Positions 50,334 to 62,832 of a DNA stretch of 64,000 bases are shown here, one piece after another (within the stretch, counting starts at the first letter, position 1; each line of letters opens with the position of its first letter). The notes under the pieces are model-generated. The model was given only the letters and a program-made list of their open reading frames with translations, did no database searches and had not been told where the DNA came from. The position numbers and the translations under genes were made by a program. The stretch is taken from assembly GCA_016785225.1 (NCBI GenBank), contig JAFBJZ010000608.1, positions 744,001-808,000 of the forward strand, in the 5' to 3' direction. The DNA comes from Psettodes erumei (taxonomy: Eukaryota > Chordata > Actinopteri > Pleuronectiformes > Psettodidae).

Positions 50334-52933
50334 GTAAGTGTTCCCGCCGTTCGCACTCAGCCTCAGCTCAGAGACCGAGAGCTTTCTGGGGGTACAAATG
50401 GGTGACATATGCGCTGCCCGGGGGCTACAACTGGGGCCGTGGCCAAGCTGTGTGTCGCACATCACAGCCAGGGATGGGGGGGGCGGAAGTCTTTCTGTCT
50501 TTGCAGTGCTAGCACAGACACAGTAGCGTTTTCCATGCCGCAGTCTTTTTGTGTGCTGAAACAAAGACTTGAAAGACAGAAATTCCTGAATACATCAGCC
50601 AGACGTTGATGAAAACCGACACCTTCCTCCTTCTTCTTCTTCCTCTGTCTTTTTATTTGATCTATCGGCGTAACGGGGGAGAAGGAAGGCTTTGTTTGAA
50701 CACGGCAACACGCTCGGGTCTCTCTGTAGTAAGATACTATCAAAACAGTGTCAGTCAAGGGACTGGCAAGCAGGGGGAACATCATTTGAAAGAAATCAGG
50801 TTATCAGAATAGGTACTCTTTGACAGAGAGGTAGCTCTGGATCTGTTCGTGGGGAATATTTGTCATCTTTGCATTTTTACACGAGAGCTGACTGAACGTG
50901 GCCTCGGTCTCAGACAGCCTCTGAGTTGAGCGCATTGCCGAGAAGAATGGGACGTGATTGATGGAGCAATATGTTTTCCATCCAGCTCGGCTGCCACACA
51001 TGAGCAACCAGGAACAAGCAGAGCTTTCTGTGCGATAGAGAGAAAGAGAGTGAGGGAGGCAAAAGAAGATAGAGAGAGCTCGGACGGATTTTTATGCAAG
51101 AGTCAGCCATGAATCTCACTTGTTTTCCAGACTTAATATATGTAAATTCCACCTGCAGACTACGGGACAAAGCTTTCAACACCAGCGACCGCAATTTTAT
51201 GGCTTACCTACTTTGAAAATATTTTGATGGGAAGTCATACTCAGTCTTTCTGTCGAATAACATTCCTGCTTTGCACAGGTGGGGATTTTGCAAAGCTGAC
51301 TTGCAGATTGTCAAATTTTCACCAGCCCCATTTATAGCAGGGAATTACATTCTCTTACAGGAAAAACATTTCATTTCGAAACGGGGACTCAACTTTCCCC
51401 CTGTGATCAGCTGCAGTGGAAAAACACCTTAACGTTCCCATGCATGGCCCACGCGATCCTCTTCCAGCTCGGGCTGTCCTCGTTGTCCAACAGCATTAAA
51501 TGTGAAGTCCACGGTTGAGCTCGCACCCCGAGCCAAGAGGAACAAACAGAGACGATGGAGAGGTGCAATCTAGATCTTTCTAATGAGCCTCGGCCTGATG
51601 GAAAGACTTTACTCAAACAAGCCTATGTGTGTTCCAAATACCAATCTGACAGAATTTACTCTCAGCGCTTGCAGCAAACCTGAAAAACAAGGTTCAATTA
51701 CCGGCGAGGGTTAAAATTTTTGTATCGTCTGCTGATTCTCGCACCCATCTGTGATAAGTCAAAATACTGCTCCAGAAAATCTAAGTAGAAGCTGCTCGAT
51801 GCCATGCATGCTTGAGAAGACGAGTCATAAATAGCTTGAAAAGGATGCGTGCTGCTTATTGAGTTTGCTGTGCGGATCGGTGCAACAAAGCCAGACCTGA
51901 ACCTGCTGTGCTGACATGAAGTGAAGGTTCTTGTCTGAGGTTGCTGGCAGACTGGCTGCGCGCCGCTGATGAAATCCAGTTGTTCAAACACAGCCGGCAT
52001 CTGTCGAGCAGGGAAAAAAACAAAAAAGTGGTCCAGAATGAAATGATTTGAATTACCCCCCCCCAGATTTATTTTTGTTTTCTCAGGTCTTTGTCAATAA
52101 ATATGGCTGGCAACAAAACATGAGCGAGTTGTGCCGCACAGCTGAACACGGCCCTTCCTGCTGTAGCGAGAGGTGAGCGTGCTCTCATCGTGTCTGAACT
52201 CACATCACCCCTGCAGTGTGACAGAGGGTAGCAGAGGTCGCCCGGGAAGGCTGGGGTGCGTGAAGATTTTATCGCAGACAGCTTGAAGCTTCAGGCCGTC
52301 TTGTGATGGGATCAGAGCAGCTGCGACGCCCGTTAACATGCTGACGTGCCGACCCGGGACGACTCGGCAGTCTTGCTTCAGCCGAGTTTGAAGATGGGTG
52401 TGGTCGAACTCATGAGTATTTCATGTCTTCTGAGTACTCATGGGTCGGCCGGTGTGATCTCGTCACAGAATGGTCTCAAGTTCTGGTTCGGTGCCTGACT
52501 GAGAGGTTTGAACTTTGACCTTTGAAAGTCTTGTGTTTAACCTTCTCATAAGTTTGTAAAAATATCCATTAATACTTTTCATGCTTTTTTCATGTGCAAG
52601 TCCTCATCATAAAGACAGATGATGGGCAATCTCTTTATTTTTTATTACTGAAAACTGGGGTCTCATGGGAAAACCTTGAGTTTAGCTGCCAGTGTTTTTG
52701 GAAGAAATGTATTTTTAATCGCTAACTTTTCCTCTGTGGTTGGAGAAGAGACCAGTGAAAGATGATACCATCCAAGTTTTGATACTATCCAAATGGAAGA
52801 GCTGATAATAAAATGCAAGTCCTGCTAGGGAAAAATTCAACTTCAAGTGAGTTCAATTGTTTTGTATAAATGCATATCCGACAGCCCCACTGTAATTTGT
52901 CCCAGTATCCCTGATGGCCAGTTTGACACTGGC

Positions 52934-52934
<1 letters not shown>

Positions 52935-52987
<53 letters not shown>
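52935..52987. repeat. (AT)12(GT)14 compound microsatellite
   Basis: AT alternation (52935-52958) passes directly into GT alternation (52959-52987). Confidence 0.96.
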
Positions 52988-52988
<1 letters not shown>

Positions 52989-53817
52989 CTTCATTAACCA
53001 AGTGCATTCATTCTTTTTTTCATGAAAGCTGATGCATCCATTTATTCAGTGTCCTGCCTCCACCCAGAGGGGACGATTGTTGAGCTTTGACCACTGGGTA
53101 TTGAACCACTCCTGACCAAGCTGCTCTTGCTGCTTTGTGGCTTTGAATGGGAGGCCTCCAGGCGTATCACGATGAGTCCCAAGCTGAGCAGGCAGCACGC
53201 TCTCCATCCATGTTTCCTTTTCTAATGGACTGCAGGATCACTGAAAGGAGGCCCGGGGCTCGTCAGCTTGGGCGGAGGATGTTCTTGGTTGCCTGCACTC
53301 GGGGTTTCTCCCCGCTCATCATGTTGTGAAGCATAAGGGGCCTAGGGGTTTGGCTATCCACGTACACAGATGCGTATACACACAGTTGAATCTTGTCTTT
53401 TCCCTGGACAGAGGGCAGGCAGAGGTTATGTTTCCTGAGTGAATGGCCTGGCTGCAAACTTCTTCTATCTTGCTGGTGTTTGGAAGAACAGTGAAGTTCC
53501 GCCTGGACAGTATCCAGACACGTTTGCGTATTTGGTTTTAGGGATATGATTTACCGCCATATCTCAGACTGGACAGCTTCTGGCCTGTGACCTTATTGCT
53601 TCTCTCAATGAAGACGTCCTCGTGTCTCACTGAAAACATGGACAGGAAACGGCCTCTCCTGGGGAGCTGAGCAAACAGAAGGCTGAAGACGCCGCACAAA
53701 TAACCAACCCTTTCTGGAAAAAAGACGTCCCTGTGACCTCCTTTGTAGAGTTATTGTCCTCGGCTGCTGAGCCACACACAGATTGTTTAAGAAACGTCAA
53801 ACCCAAAGACACCCATG

Positions 53818-53893
53818 TGTATCAAATCCTTCCTCTTGTCATTAAGCCAGGAGTGAGACAAGGAGTGTATCAAATCCTTCCCAAGTCATTAAG
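53818..53893. repeat. Spaced direct duplication, 48-bp period, two copies
   Basis: TGTATCAAATCCTTCC followed shortly by TCATTAAG occurs at 53818 and again at 53866. The second copy has one short deletion. It looks like a small local duplication in adam12 intron 3. Confidence 0.85.
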
Positions 53894-56800
53894 TCGGAAA
53901 AGTCTTTTTCTCATTTGGTCTTCAGGGCTTACTCGAGTCGAACAGCTTAAAATGTGTTTATTACACATTTGAATGTCTGTAGTAACTATTTCGTCCTTTT
54001 ATATTCCGTACACACACAGCTGCAGCTCTTTTCTTCATGGTTGATTCTTTTATTGATTGAGGCAACGTTTGACCAGTGGAATCTGTATTTCACTGCAGCA
54101 CACATGACCAGTTGACCCAATTAGCTCTCACCTGGACTGGTTTAGGGTGTTTTCAGTAGTATTTTTTAAAGCTTTGAATATTTCTGAAGCATGTAAACCC
54201 CCGTGGGACTAGATTTGAATCTTGATTTGAATTTGAATGTAACGTGTTTGAATTAAATAAGGTGAGTTCAGACACCGGTATAAAAAGGTTTAGACCAACA
54301 TACACAGAATTAATTGCTTTCAAATTATAGTCGGTAGACAATGGGCAAGGATGTAACCAATGATTTAAAGTCCCAATCCACTAAGGCGTTGAAGCTTGAA
54401 ATACATGTGCTCTTCTCTGCTTTTCTCCTGTAATCACTATGGAGATGGCATCTAATTACAGCCTCACTCCGGATTATCTCATCTGTAGCCAGGTCACATT
54501 TGTATCCGTCATCAGAGCATGATTGGCTTGTCCTCTGCCTTATTAGCGAGGCATTTCCATCATAAATCGAAATGTATTGACAGGTAGACTGGGGGGAAGT
54601 CATGGGCAGCCATGTACTGTACATGGTAGTGAAAGTCCTCTCACTAGCCACTCCCTTGATATACTCAGAAAACTTGGAAATGCTTAAAAACCATTTAGTT
54701 TTCTGCATACACGTAAACATTTTTGTTTCAGCAGCAAATGTCAAACAAACACACCATGCTCTAAAATTCATTCAGAACCACCAAACATTAGTACCCAGAA
54801 AAGGATGCACTAAGGTTAACTAGTGTTTGTACCGTCCACGTAACCCTTGTGGCTGCGAGGCCATGATACAGTGTGATTCATTAGTTTCAAAGACAGGTCT
54901 GTCCAGAGCCCGAGCCTTTTAACTGCTTCCCTCAAAAGGGATTTTTTTTCTTTCCCTCTGTTGAATTACCTTTTCAGAAGCTGCAATTATTTTCCAGCTT
55001 ACAGCAGTAATTAATAAGGTGGACCCACTACTCCACGCTTCTAATTAATTAGGAGGCACCCAGTAACACTGGAAAGCTCTAAGAAAGGCTTGTCCCTTCC
55101 CTCAGGATGGAGAAGAGCAAGATTCAAACACACGTTGTCTCTTAAAGTAATGGTTTAGTGTATGTCTGTGAGTTATGATTTCACAAAACAGCTTGTATGT
55201 ACAGGAGTTAAACTCAGATTTAAGGTGAGCACAGAGAACTTTGACCCCTCAGAGAATGAATGTGTAAACAGTGTGGAACTGCACATCCATCATTCCACAC
55301 TGCAAAAGTCAAACATCTCAATTGTAGTTACAATAAGCAAAACACATTTTTTCAAGTGGAGGGGGAGTTTGAGTACAAAACTGAAGAAAATTAATGAACG
55401 AGTATTTGGGGGGGGTCTTCACTTTGAGCCTTTTTCCAGATGGACTAGAGGAGTCTCAGGGACTCCAGCTGGTAGATTTATTCCTTTTCCTCCCTTCCTT
55501 TACCACACAGTACACAGCCAATTGAAACCTGCTGTAAGCAGATTCTCCCTGGAGTTGGAGCCACCATGCTCCTTCTCTAAAGAGCTTAGAGTCCTGCAGA
55601 TACAGATGACCTCGTTTTGCGTTAGATGTCTTTATTGGGGCTTGGTGTATAACGTGCATGTATTTAAAATGAAAACTGTGCAGTTCCAGAAAATGAAATT
55701 ACCAAAGCCAATTCCTTCTGATTATGCTTTCAATATAGTTAACTGGGGGTTTTGTGTCTTGCTCACAGAAACACAGTTGATGAGGCTGTGAAGGCATAGG
55801 AGCTGATATTTGCTGAGTTCCTCTGTGTAGGCAGTGCTCAGGATTTTACATTATTGCTTTTGTGTCTGGGAAGAAATGACAGCAAACAGAGAGACAACAA
55901 GACAGCACTCACCCTGTTTTGCAGTCATTTTATAGGAGTCCTTTCTTTGCATTATTATGAACCTGGTGTGCAAGATTTTGGTGCCGAGGTAACAAGTCTG
56001 GGGCTGAACAATAACCTGTTTCATTTTAAACAGGCGCTGATGCATCTTGCAGGATGAGATTGCATTAAAAGTTATGAACGGAGGGGATTTTGAGGGGAGA
56101 CGAGGCCGCGTGCTTCATTTCCATAACTTTATGTAACTTCTGTCTAAAATTTAATGGAGCATAATGCAAGGCTTTATCCGTGAGAGCATTTATTGTGAGA
56201 CTTTTCAACATATTTCAGGCAGCTGATGAAAAAGCAAGTATATATATATTTTTTCCCAATATTTCCAACTCCCCATCCATCTTGCAAATACATGTAGAAA
56301 AATTGAGTATGGGCATGAATATTTATCCATGTATGTCTGCTCTACTCCACCATGGCTTGATCAGACTTATAGGTAATATTTAGATTGGATCTGCTGTTGC
56401 TAAACAGCATGTAAAGTTTATGGCATCATATTTTGTTCCATGTCACTGTGACTTTCCAAAGACTAGTACGAATATTCTTCTTTAATACTAATATTGAATG
56501 GTGGACATTAGGTGTCAAAAACCATTATTACTTAGGTCCCTCATGATGCTGTGGTTTCTTACACATTTATTGGAACATGTTCACATTTAAACAACGAAGC
56601 ACTTGTTGCCATCTTTTGGTACATTGCAGGACCATTAAACTGTATAAATTCTGTATATTCCCTTTGCACGTGTCTTTTTGATCATCAAACTTTCATCCAG
56701 CAACAAATGAGCAAGTGTTTTCCACTGTGCTTCCTCCTGTTGACTATTCTGTTTGCTGGGTTTTGAAATTAAAAAGACAAATCAATGGAATTTCATTTTT

Positions 56801-58599
56801 CATTGGATTATTCACTGTAAATATATGACAATTACCACAACTCTTTTTTAAAATTCAGTAAACGGTAACACAAGTGTAAGACTGCATAATATGAATAACA
56901 CAAATCTCTGGAAAGGCCCATGATGACACTGCAACATGCAAGTTATGACTTTATTAGAGGAGGATTTTGTAGTTTTAACAACTGTTAGTCGAGGCCCTCT
57001 GTCTTAATATTTCTTTTGTATGAGCTTTCCCTCAGATAATCCGTCTTTTTGTGTTTTTTCTCTGGCTCACAGTCTCTCTCTCTCACCTATTTAAGCAAAC
57101 ACTCTCCATAAATCAAAGTGAAATCTCATTTTCTCAAGGCTCTTGGGTGCCAAAGGGAATAAACAAAAGCAGCCAAAGTTTCTGACCTCTATAGCTGCTG
57201 ACCATAAAGATAATCAGCCCAGCTTCGCAGTCCTGGCTTCCATCCTCCCCCTGACAGACAGACAAATAGATTTGCCGCAGTTACAGTGTGAGTTAATGTC
57301 AGCGGGGAGGGAGCACTCGCTCTACTTGACCTCCATCCTGTTCTCTTCGTTCTCACAGCCGACTGACCTTCCTATGACCAGCACTCCCAGCATGTGGGGT
57401 CACTGACTGAGCGAAGAAGCCACGCGTGGTCATCAGTCAGACGGTCAGGTTTGGGCTGAAGGAAGACTGTGTCTTTCAGCTGATCTGGGAGATTTTTTCC
57501 CTCCTTGCTGTAACGCACGCAGGGCAGTGTCCTTGTGAGAAATGAGTGCTGGATGGAAAGCAAAGACAGCATCCGCTCCAGTTGACTAGCACAGCAAAAA
57601 AAACCCCACCGGCAGTAGTTTCCCCCTCTTGTACCGAAAGCGAGCATCTCCGCAGATGAACCTCTCCAAAACATGGTGAATACATCTTCCTTATTCCCTC
57701 CGTTTGTGTTCCTGCTTTGGACGCATGTAAAACTTCAAATCTGCAGTAGAGTCAACGTTAAACCTGCGTAGGAGTTAAAGTTCAGATGCTTCTTTCATCG
57801 CTAAATTTAGCTTAGTGATAAAAGGAAATGGTGCAGAGAAAGTTGGGGACCTGGAGCACGGAGTCGCCCCCCCCCATGTCATGCAGAAAGCAGATGCTTT
57901 TCGTTTCCCATCCCACTCGTCATTAAGGTTGTAACTCTGAGGCCCCACCGCGCTGAGAGATGGACACACAGGGAGTAGACGGAGGCAGAGGAAGCATGTG
58001 TGATGACTGGATTGGACTGTTTTTGCTTTGTCAGATGAGGTGTGAAGGCAGTCAGCCCTCTCCTCTGTCTACCTGCCTCCATGTCTCTCCCTCCTCACTT
58101 ATTTTCTTGCCGTCAGCAAACTCCCCTCTGAGATATGGGACGCGGCAGGGTCTCCGTTGGTTGGCCCCCATACTCCTCTTCACTCACTCTCACCTAATCC
58201 CTCCAGCACTGGGGACAGGACTGAGCTGCCAACAACAATAGGAGCTGCCAGGGTTTGATGAAGAGGCTGTGGACTGCTTCGGGATGCCGGGGACCCGGTG
58301 GAATCGAGGCCCGAGTCCATGACACAATTGCCTTGAAATCATCAACAGAGTTTGGTTTCAGAGTACATGGGTCATGGGCAGGCTGTTAATTCACAGAGGG
58401 TTAAGCAGGAAACTGCGTCTGTTGACACTTGAGCTAAGGGAGAAGCTACAGGCCGTCCTTCCTGAAAAACAACAAAGCATATATTTATTTGGCAGGGGTG
58501 GATTCACTTGTTTGACGTAGGCCATAGCTACTGCTACGTAGGACACAGAGCGCCTGTACTCTGTATGATTTTCTGCAAATTTGGGGATTTTAGCAGATG

Positions 58600-58960
58600 T
58601 TGAAGGAAATTAAGGAATAAATCATCAATGTGAGAATGATAATCAGTCATATGTTTAGCTTCAGTGTGAAGCTGGAGCTAGCAGTCTGGAGATTTATCAT
58701 AAGCCTAACCCCCACACACTCACAAACATTTCATTTCCAGTGGATTTGATTAAACAAGCAAGGTGTAACATGTTAATTAGTGACCTAAGAGATGCAGGCA
58801 GGTAGCTGTTACTACCAAACACAGCTAGGCTAGCTGTTTCCATCTGTTTACAGGCCTTGTGCTAAGCTAAAATAAGGAGCTTCATACTGTGCTCATCTAA
58901 CCCTGGCTATGAAACCCAATTAGCATATTACCCTACATTTTCCAGTTATTACTTTAATAT
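58600..58960 (+). repeat. Dispersed teleost repeat, family B, copy 2
   Basis: Contains GTTTAGCTTCAGTGTGAAGC, GATTAAACAAGCAAGGTGTA, CATGTTAATTAGTGACCTAA, CTAGGCTAGCTGTTTCCATC, TGTGCTAAGCTAA and the tail AATTAGCATATTACCCTACA. It shares core and orientation with the copy at 23040 and keeps more of the 3' tail. Confidence 0.72.
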
Positions 58961-61008
58961 TGCACAACTACAAATGTCTCATGGGGGAATATTTGACTGG
59001 TAAATTCCTTGTATTTTTAAAGTTCATATATTCAAATTAGCCATTAAATAAATAAGTATATAAATGATTCATTGGTATTTCCCCAGCAGAGCAGTGTAGA
59101 CGAGGCTTGGAAAGAGCAGTTAGACCTTGAGGTTGGGAAATAAGGTTCACAGAAAACATATTTGAAAATGTAACCGTATCAACAGAATGTTAAAAACATT
59201 TTGGGGGTTGTACATGACCCATAGCCTCAAAATGTCTATAATCCGGGTTATTGCCCTAGTCTGGAAATGGATTTCACTCAAAATGCCAATGAAAATGAAT
59301 AAATGGATGTCACTGTGGTTGGGATGCAAATCAACCACGCTCACCTTTTATTTATGCTCGATGGGTCATCGATGCTGTGAAAATGAACCAGCCCCAGCTG
59401 TGCGCTCCATCTGCACATGCTGATGTCTGATATGTTGTTTACAAACAGTCTCTCGGAGAAAGCCAATAATGTTCCGCTTTCCCTGGTGCATCAGCTGAAC
59501 AACAGGAGCTGCATCCCTCAAAGGGACCAGTGGAACATGGATGATCGATGAGCTGGTAGTGCATTATTGGGAAATCAATCATCAGCTTTAGAAACGGAGC
59601 GAAATGATGTTGAGAGCTGATTTAAGGGACCGTGACATAACAGAATTTTTTTTGTCGGCATTCACTGCCGAAAATCAGTTTAATGAAAGCTGGTTGAGAT
59701 TTATGAAAGCTGTGTGGTTAGGAAACGCATTGCATTGCCTAATAAATTGGACATTTTGTGTAGACCACACCTGTTGCAGATGCATAAGGATTCTGACCTT
59801 GCACGTTACCACCAAAGATTAATTTCTCTCTATATAATTCAGTTGCTTTTGTTCCATCTCCTCCAACTCTAATCTCCAAGCCTTCTCCTGTCAGTCCTAG
59901 GGTCGGGTGCAATACCAGACCCACCTAATACATCAAAATCAGTCTCGTATTAGAAAGAGGGAGGACATCTCCCACGCTGACACCATCAGGGGGTTGAAAG
60001 ACATGAAGGGAGGGAGAGTAAATTTTGTATTCTATCCTTAATTGTTTGATTTCCCCGAGGGTGTGCAAGGCAGGGGAGGAGGCTTTACGAGTACAGACAG
60101 GTTTAATTAATTGAAATACTGCTTTTTTTGTATGTGCATTTACCTTGTGAAAAGAATCATCGGCTTGATTGTTTGAAGTTCCCAAGACGCTCATTAGTTC
60201 AAACACGAGGTTGCAATGAATTGAGATGCATGAGCTTTGGGCCTTGGGCCAGTTCTTTGCAAAGCATTTGAATTAATGGGAAAGCTCAAAGCTGTTGTAT
60301 TAGCATGACCCATCCTGAAAATGACTTTGCATTCACCCCTCCTCGGTACCTCCTCCCGTTCTCAGCCTTAACCCACATAATGATCTAAAAAAAAAACAAA
60401 GAAAAAACAATGATGTAAAAAACAGACAGAGAATTGTTTGGAGCCATTAAAAGATCCACACAAGGTTTATTGTTTCCCTTTGGAATATAAATGAATAGTG
60501 AATTCTCATGTATGGGCTTTAAAATTTTCTTGATTTTGATCCAGGCTCGAAAACATATATGATATCAAAAAGGATTAATTAACCCGGATTACATAAAAGA
60601 CATGTTTTCACTTCTTCGGTATCAAGCCCAGGTTTTGTGATATCCGCCTTCATGATTTCTTCCATCACCTCAATGAAATGGACTTAAACCAGCATCTTTT
60701 TCCAGGAGCATTGTCCTTGTTACTCTGTTTAACCCACAGCTTCTCCCTCAACAAATTTTATGATTTTATCAAGACTATTTCTTTGGTACAAACTAGTTCC
60801 AATAAAAATGTTTGGATGAACCAGCCAAACATTTTGAGTTTGCAGAACACTTCAGGAAAGCATTACAGTTCTGTAATGACTTTTTGATTTTCAAATACAG
60901 GAAGTACTGAGAGTTGAATAAGTAGTTTAGGAAATCAGGCAGGGAGTGTTGTGGTTTGCTGATAGTGTTGAAACAAAAGAATGCGTTGCATGATCTATAA
61001 ACCATGGG

Positions 61009-61010
<2 letters not shown>

Positions 61011-61043
<33 letters not shown>
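61011..61043. repeat. (TG)16 microsatellite, left arm of an inverted pair
   Basis: Thirty-three bases of TG. A CA tract lies about 75-80 bp downstream, so the two arms are complementary within one strand. Confidence 0.95.
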
Positions 61044-61045
<2 letters not shown>

Positions 61046-61114
61046 AGCACAAACACAACCTGTGTTGTGGAAAAAGCCCATGCAGTGATGCCTGCATGTG
61101 TACAAGCACATGCA

Positions 61115-61147
61115 AACACACACAGACACACACACACACACACACAC
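61115..61147. repeat. (CA)n microsatellite, right arm of an inverted pair
   Basis: A CA run with one GA interruption, complementary to the TG tract at 61011. Confidence 0.92.
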
Positions 61148-61920
61148 GCATGTTCCCGCATAGATGCACATAAATCATTTCGAGCTTCCCGCGTATCATG
61201 CCGTCGTTCCTGCACACAGGCAGAGACACACTCTCTCTTTCCATCTCTCACACAACCGCACTCGCAGACACACAACTCGTCCTGAGGGAGATGAAGAGGC
61301 AGAGCCGAGGCGCGCTCTCTGCCACAGAGGAACAGAACCCCCCGGGGGTAGATAGGGGTAGAAAGCAGGATGAAGGATCTCCCCTCCAGTGATCCAGAGC
61401 AACAAAGGCGATTTGAGAGACTGCTGCTTTGGCACCCGGTATAATTAGCTTCAGATAAAGATGTCACTGACCCATGCCTCAAAAAGTTAAAGAAAGAGAA
61501 ACCATCCACCTGGATTAAACTGCCAAGTTTTTTTATACTTTTATTTGTTTTCCTACCATTTAAATTTAATTGTTATCACTTTGTTTAATTGCAAGCATAA
61601 GGACTATTTAAGCTTTATTTTCTACTTGACCCGAATTGGAGCTTTTAGGGTTCACACTGTGCAGATCAGCTGCCTTTGATTAGCCACATGTGATTACTTT
61701 TCCCCTACCCTTGGGGATCGGTGATATCATGTGAATAAATTGGCTATTAATGCCTTTTTCAACGAATTTAAGAGAGGCTTGCCCTGCTGTAAACCACGAG
61801 TGAGCTGAGGATTACGATCTGCAGGGCGATCGTTGTCATAGACACCGTTTGTCCTACATATGCATGCCTTTAGGTGACAGGCGCTCTGGTGTAAGCGAAA
61901 CATGAGGGCCAGATGTTACT

Positions 61921-61943
61921 TGACGTCACATGTCGACAAGTGA
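61921..61943. promoter_or_regulatory. CRE overlapping an 18-bp near-palindrome with two E-boxes
   Basis: TGACGTCA (61921-61928) overlaps TCACATGTCGACAAGTGA (61926-61943), which is palindromic except for one base pair of positions and contains CACATG and CAAGTG E-box-type words. A composite regulatory site is possible. Confidence 0.45.
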
Positions 61944-62777
61944 CAACAGGCAAAGAAACAAAAGACAGATCGGGCGGATATGTGTAAAAACCAAAAGTGT
62001 TCATCTGCTCTTATGTGTTTTGTGACTCTCACAATATGTCTGTGTGCAGAGATGTTGTGCAGCCAGTGAGGAGTTAAATAAATGTGGCTTCTTATTGTTT
62101 TACTTCATATTCATTGTTCTTGTCAGACCAGAGTGATTGGACTATGTGTCACTCACACACGCTGAGCTGTGGTGCAGCGATAGACGAAGTGTCCCCATAA
62201 TATGGTGAGGCAGCAGCACGTGAGCTGAATGTGACACAGGATGCGACTGTGTTAAGGAAAAGCTGATGGAAAACAAGTCCTTGTGCCTAAATGACATGTT
62301 TGTCTGTGCCCTCCAAGCTCATTACCCACGAGACCCTTCCAAACACAAGTCATGAACCCGGTCTCTTAAACTGCTCGGTTAAGATCGTGGTCAATGGTTA
62401 TCAGCCGCTTTCCACTCTCACTCAGCCTAAGATCATTTGTGGTGGAGTAACAGTATCACAGAATTTTCTACTTAGAGAGTCATTTGTCTCGCAATGGGAG
62501 GAGCTTACTTGATGGAAAACAATAGCCACAGGTTTTTCAAAGTGCTTGAGCAAACAACCTGTGCTGCCGGTGTTCTGCTGAGGACAGACTTCTGATTTGT
62601 GCGTCCACACCAGATAATTCCTGAATGGCACATCTGTTTCCTCTCTGGGTTTTCTCTATTTCTTGGTCCACTGATCACACTGTATTACGTGATGTACATA
62701 GCCAAGCTTCTTAGCTGCACAGTTGTGGTAGTGAGCATGACTCACATGTAAGGATGGCTGGCTCACTCACTGTATAT

Positions 62778-62780
62778 GTA

Positions 62781-62830
<50 letters not shown>

Positions 62831-62832
62831 TA
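62778..62832. repeat. (TG)n(TA)n(T)20 compound low-complexity tract
   Basis: TG alternation passes into TA alternation and then about 20 T in adam12 intron 3. Confidence 0.93.

Noticed and set aside
55162..55791. 209-codon open frame in adam12 intron 3
   Set aside because: Longest unexplained frame in the window, but the predicted protein has no recognisable domain, transposon signature or splice context. Chance length in AT-rich DNA is more likely.
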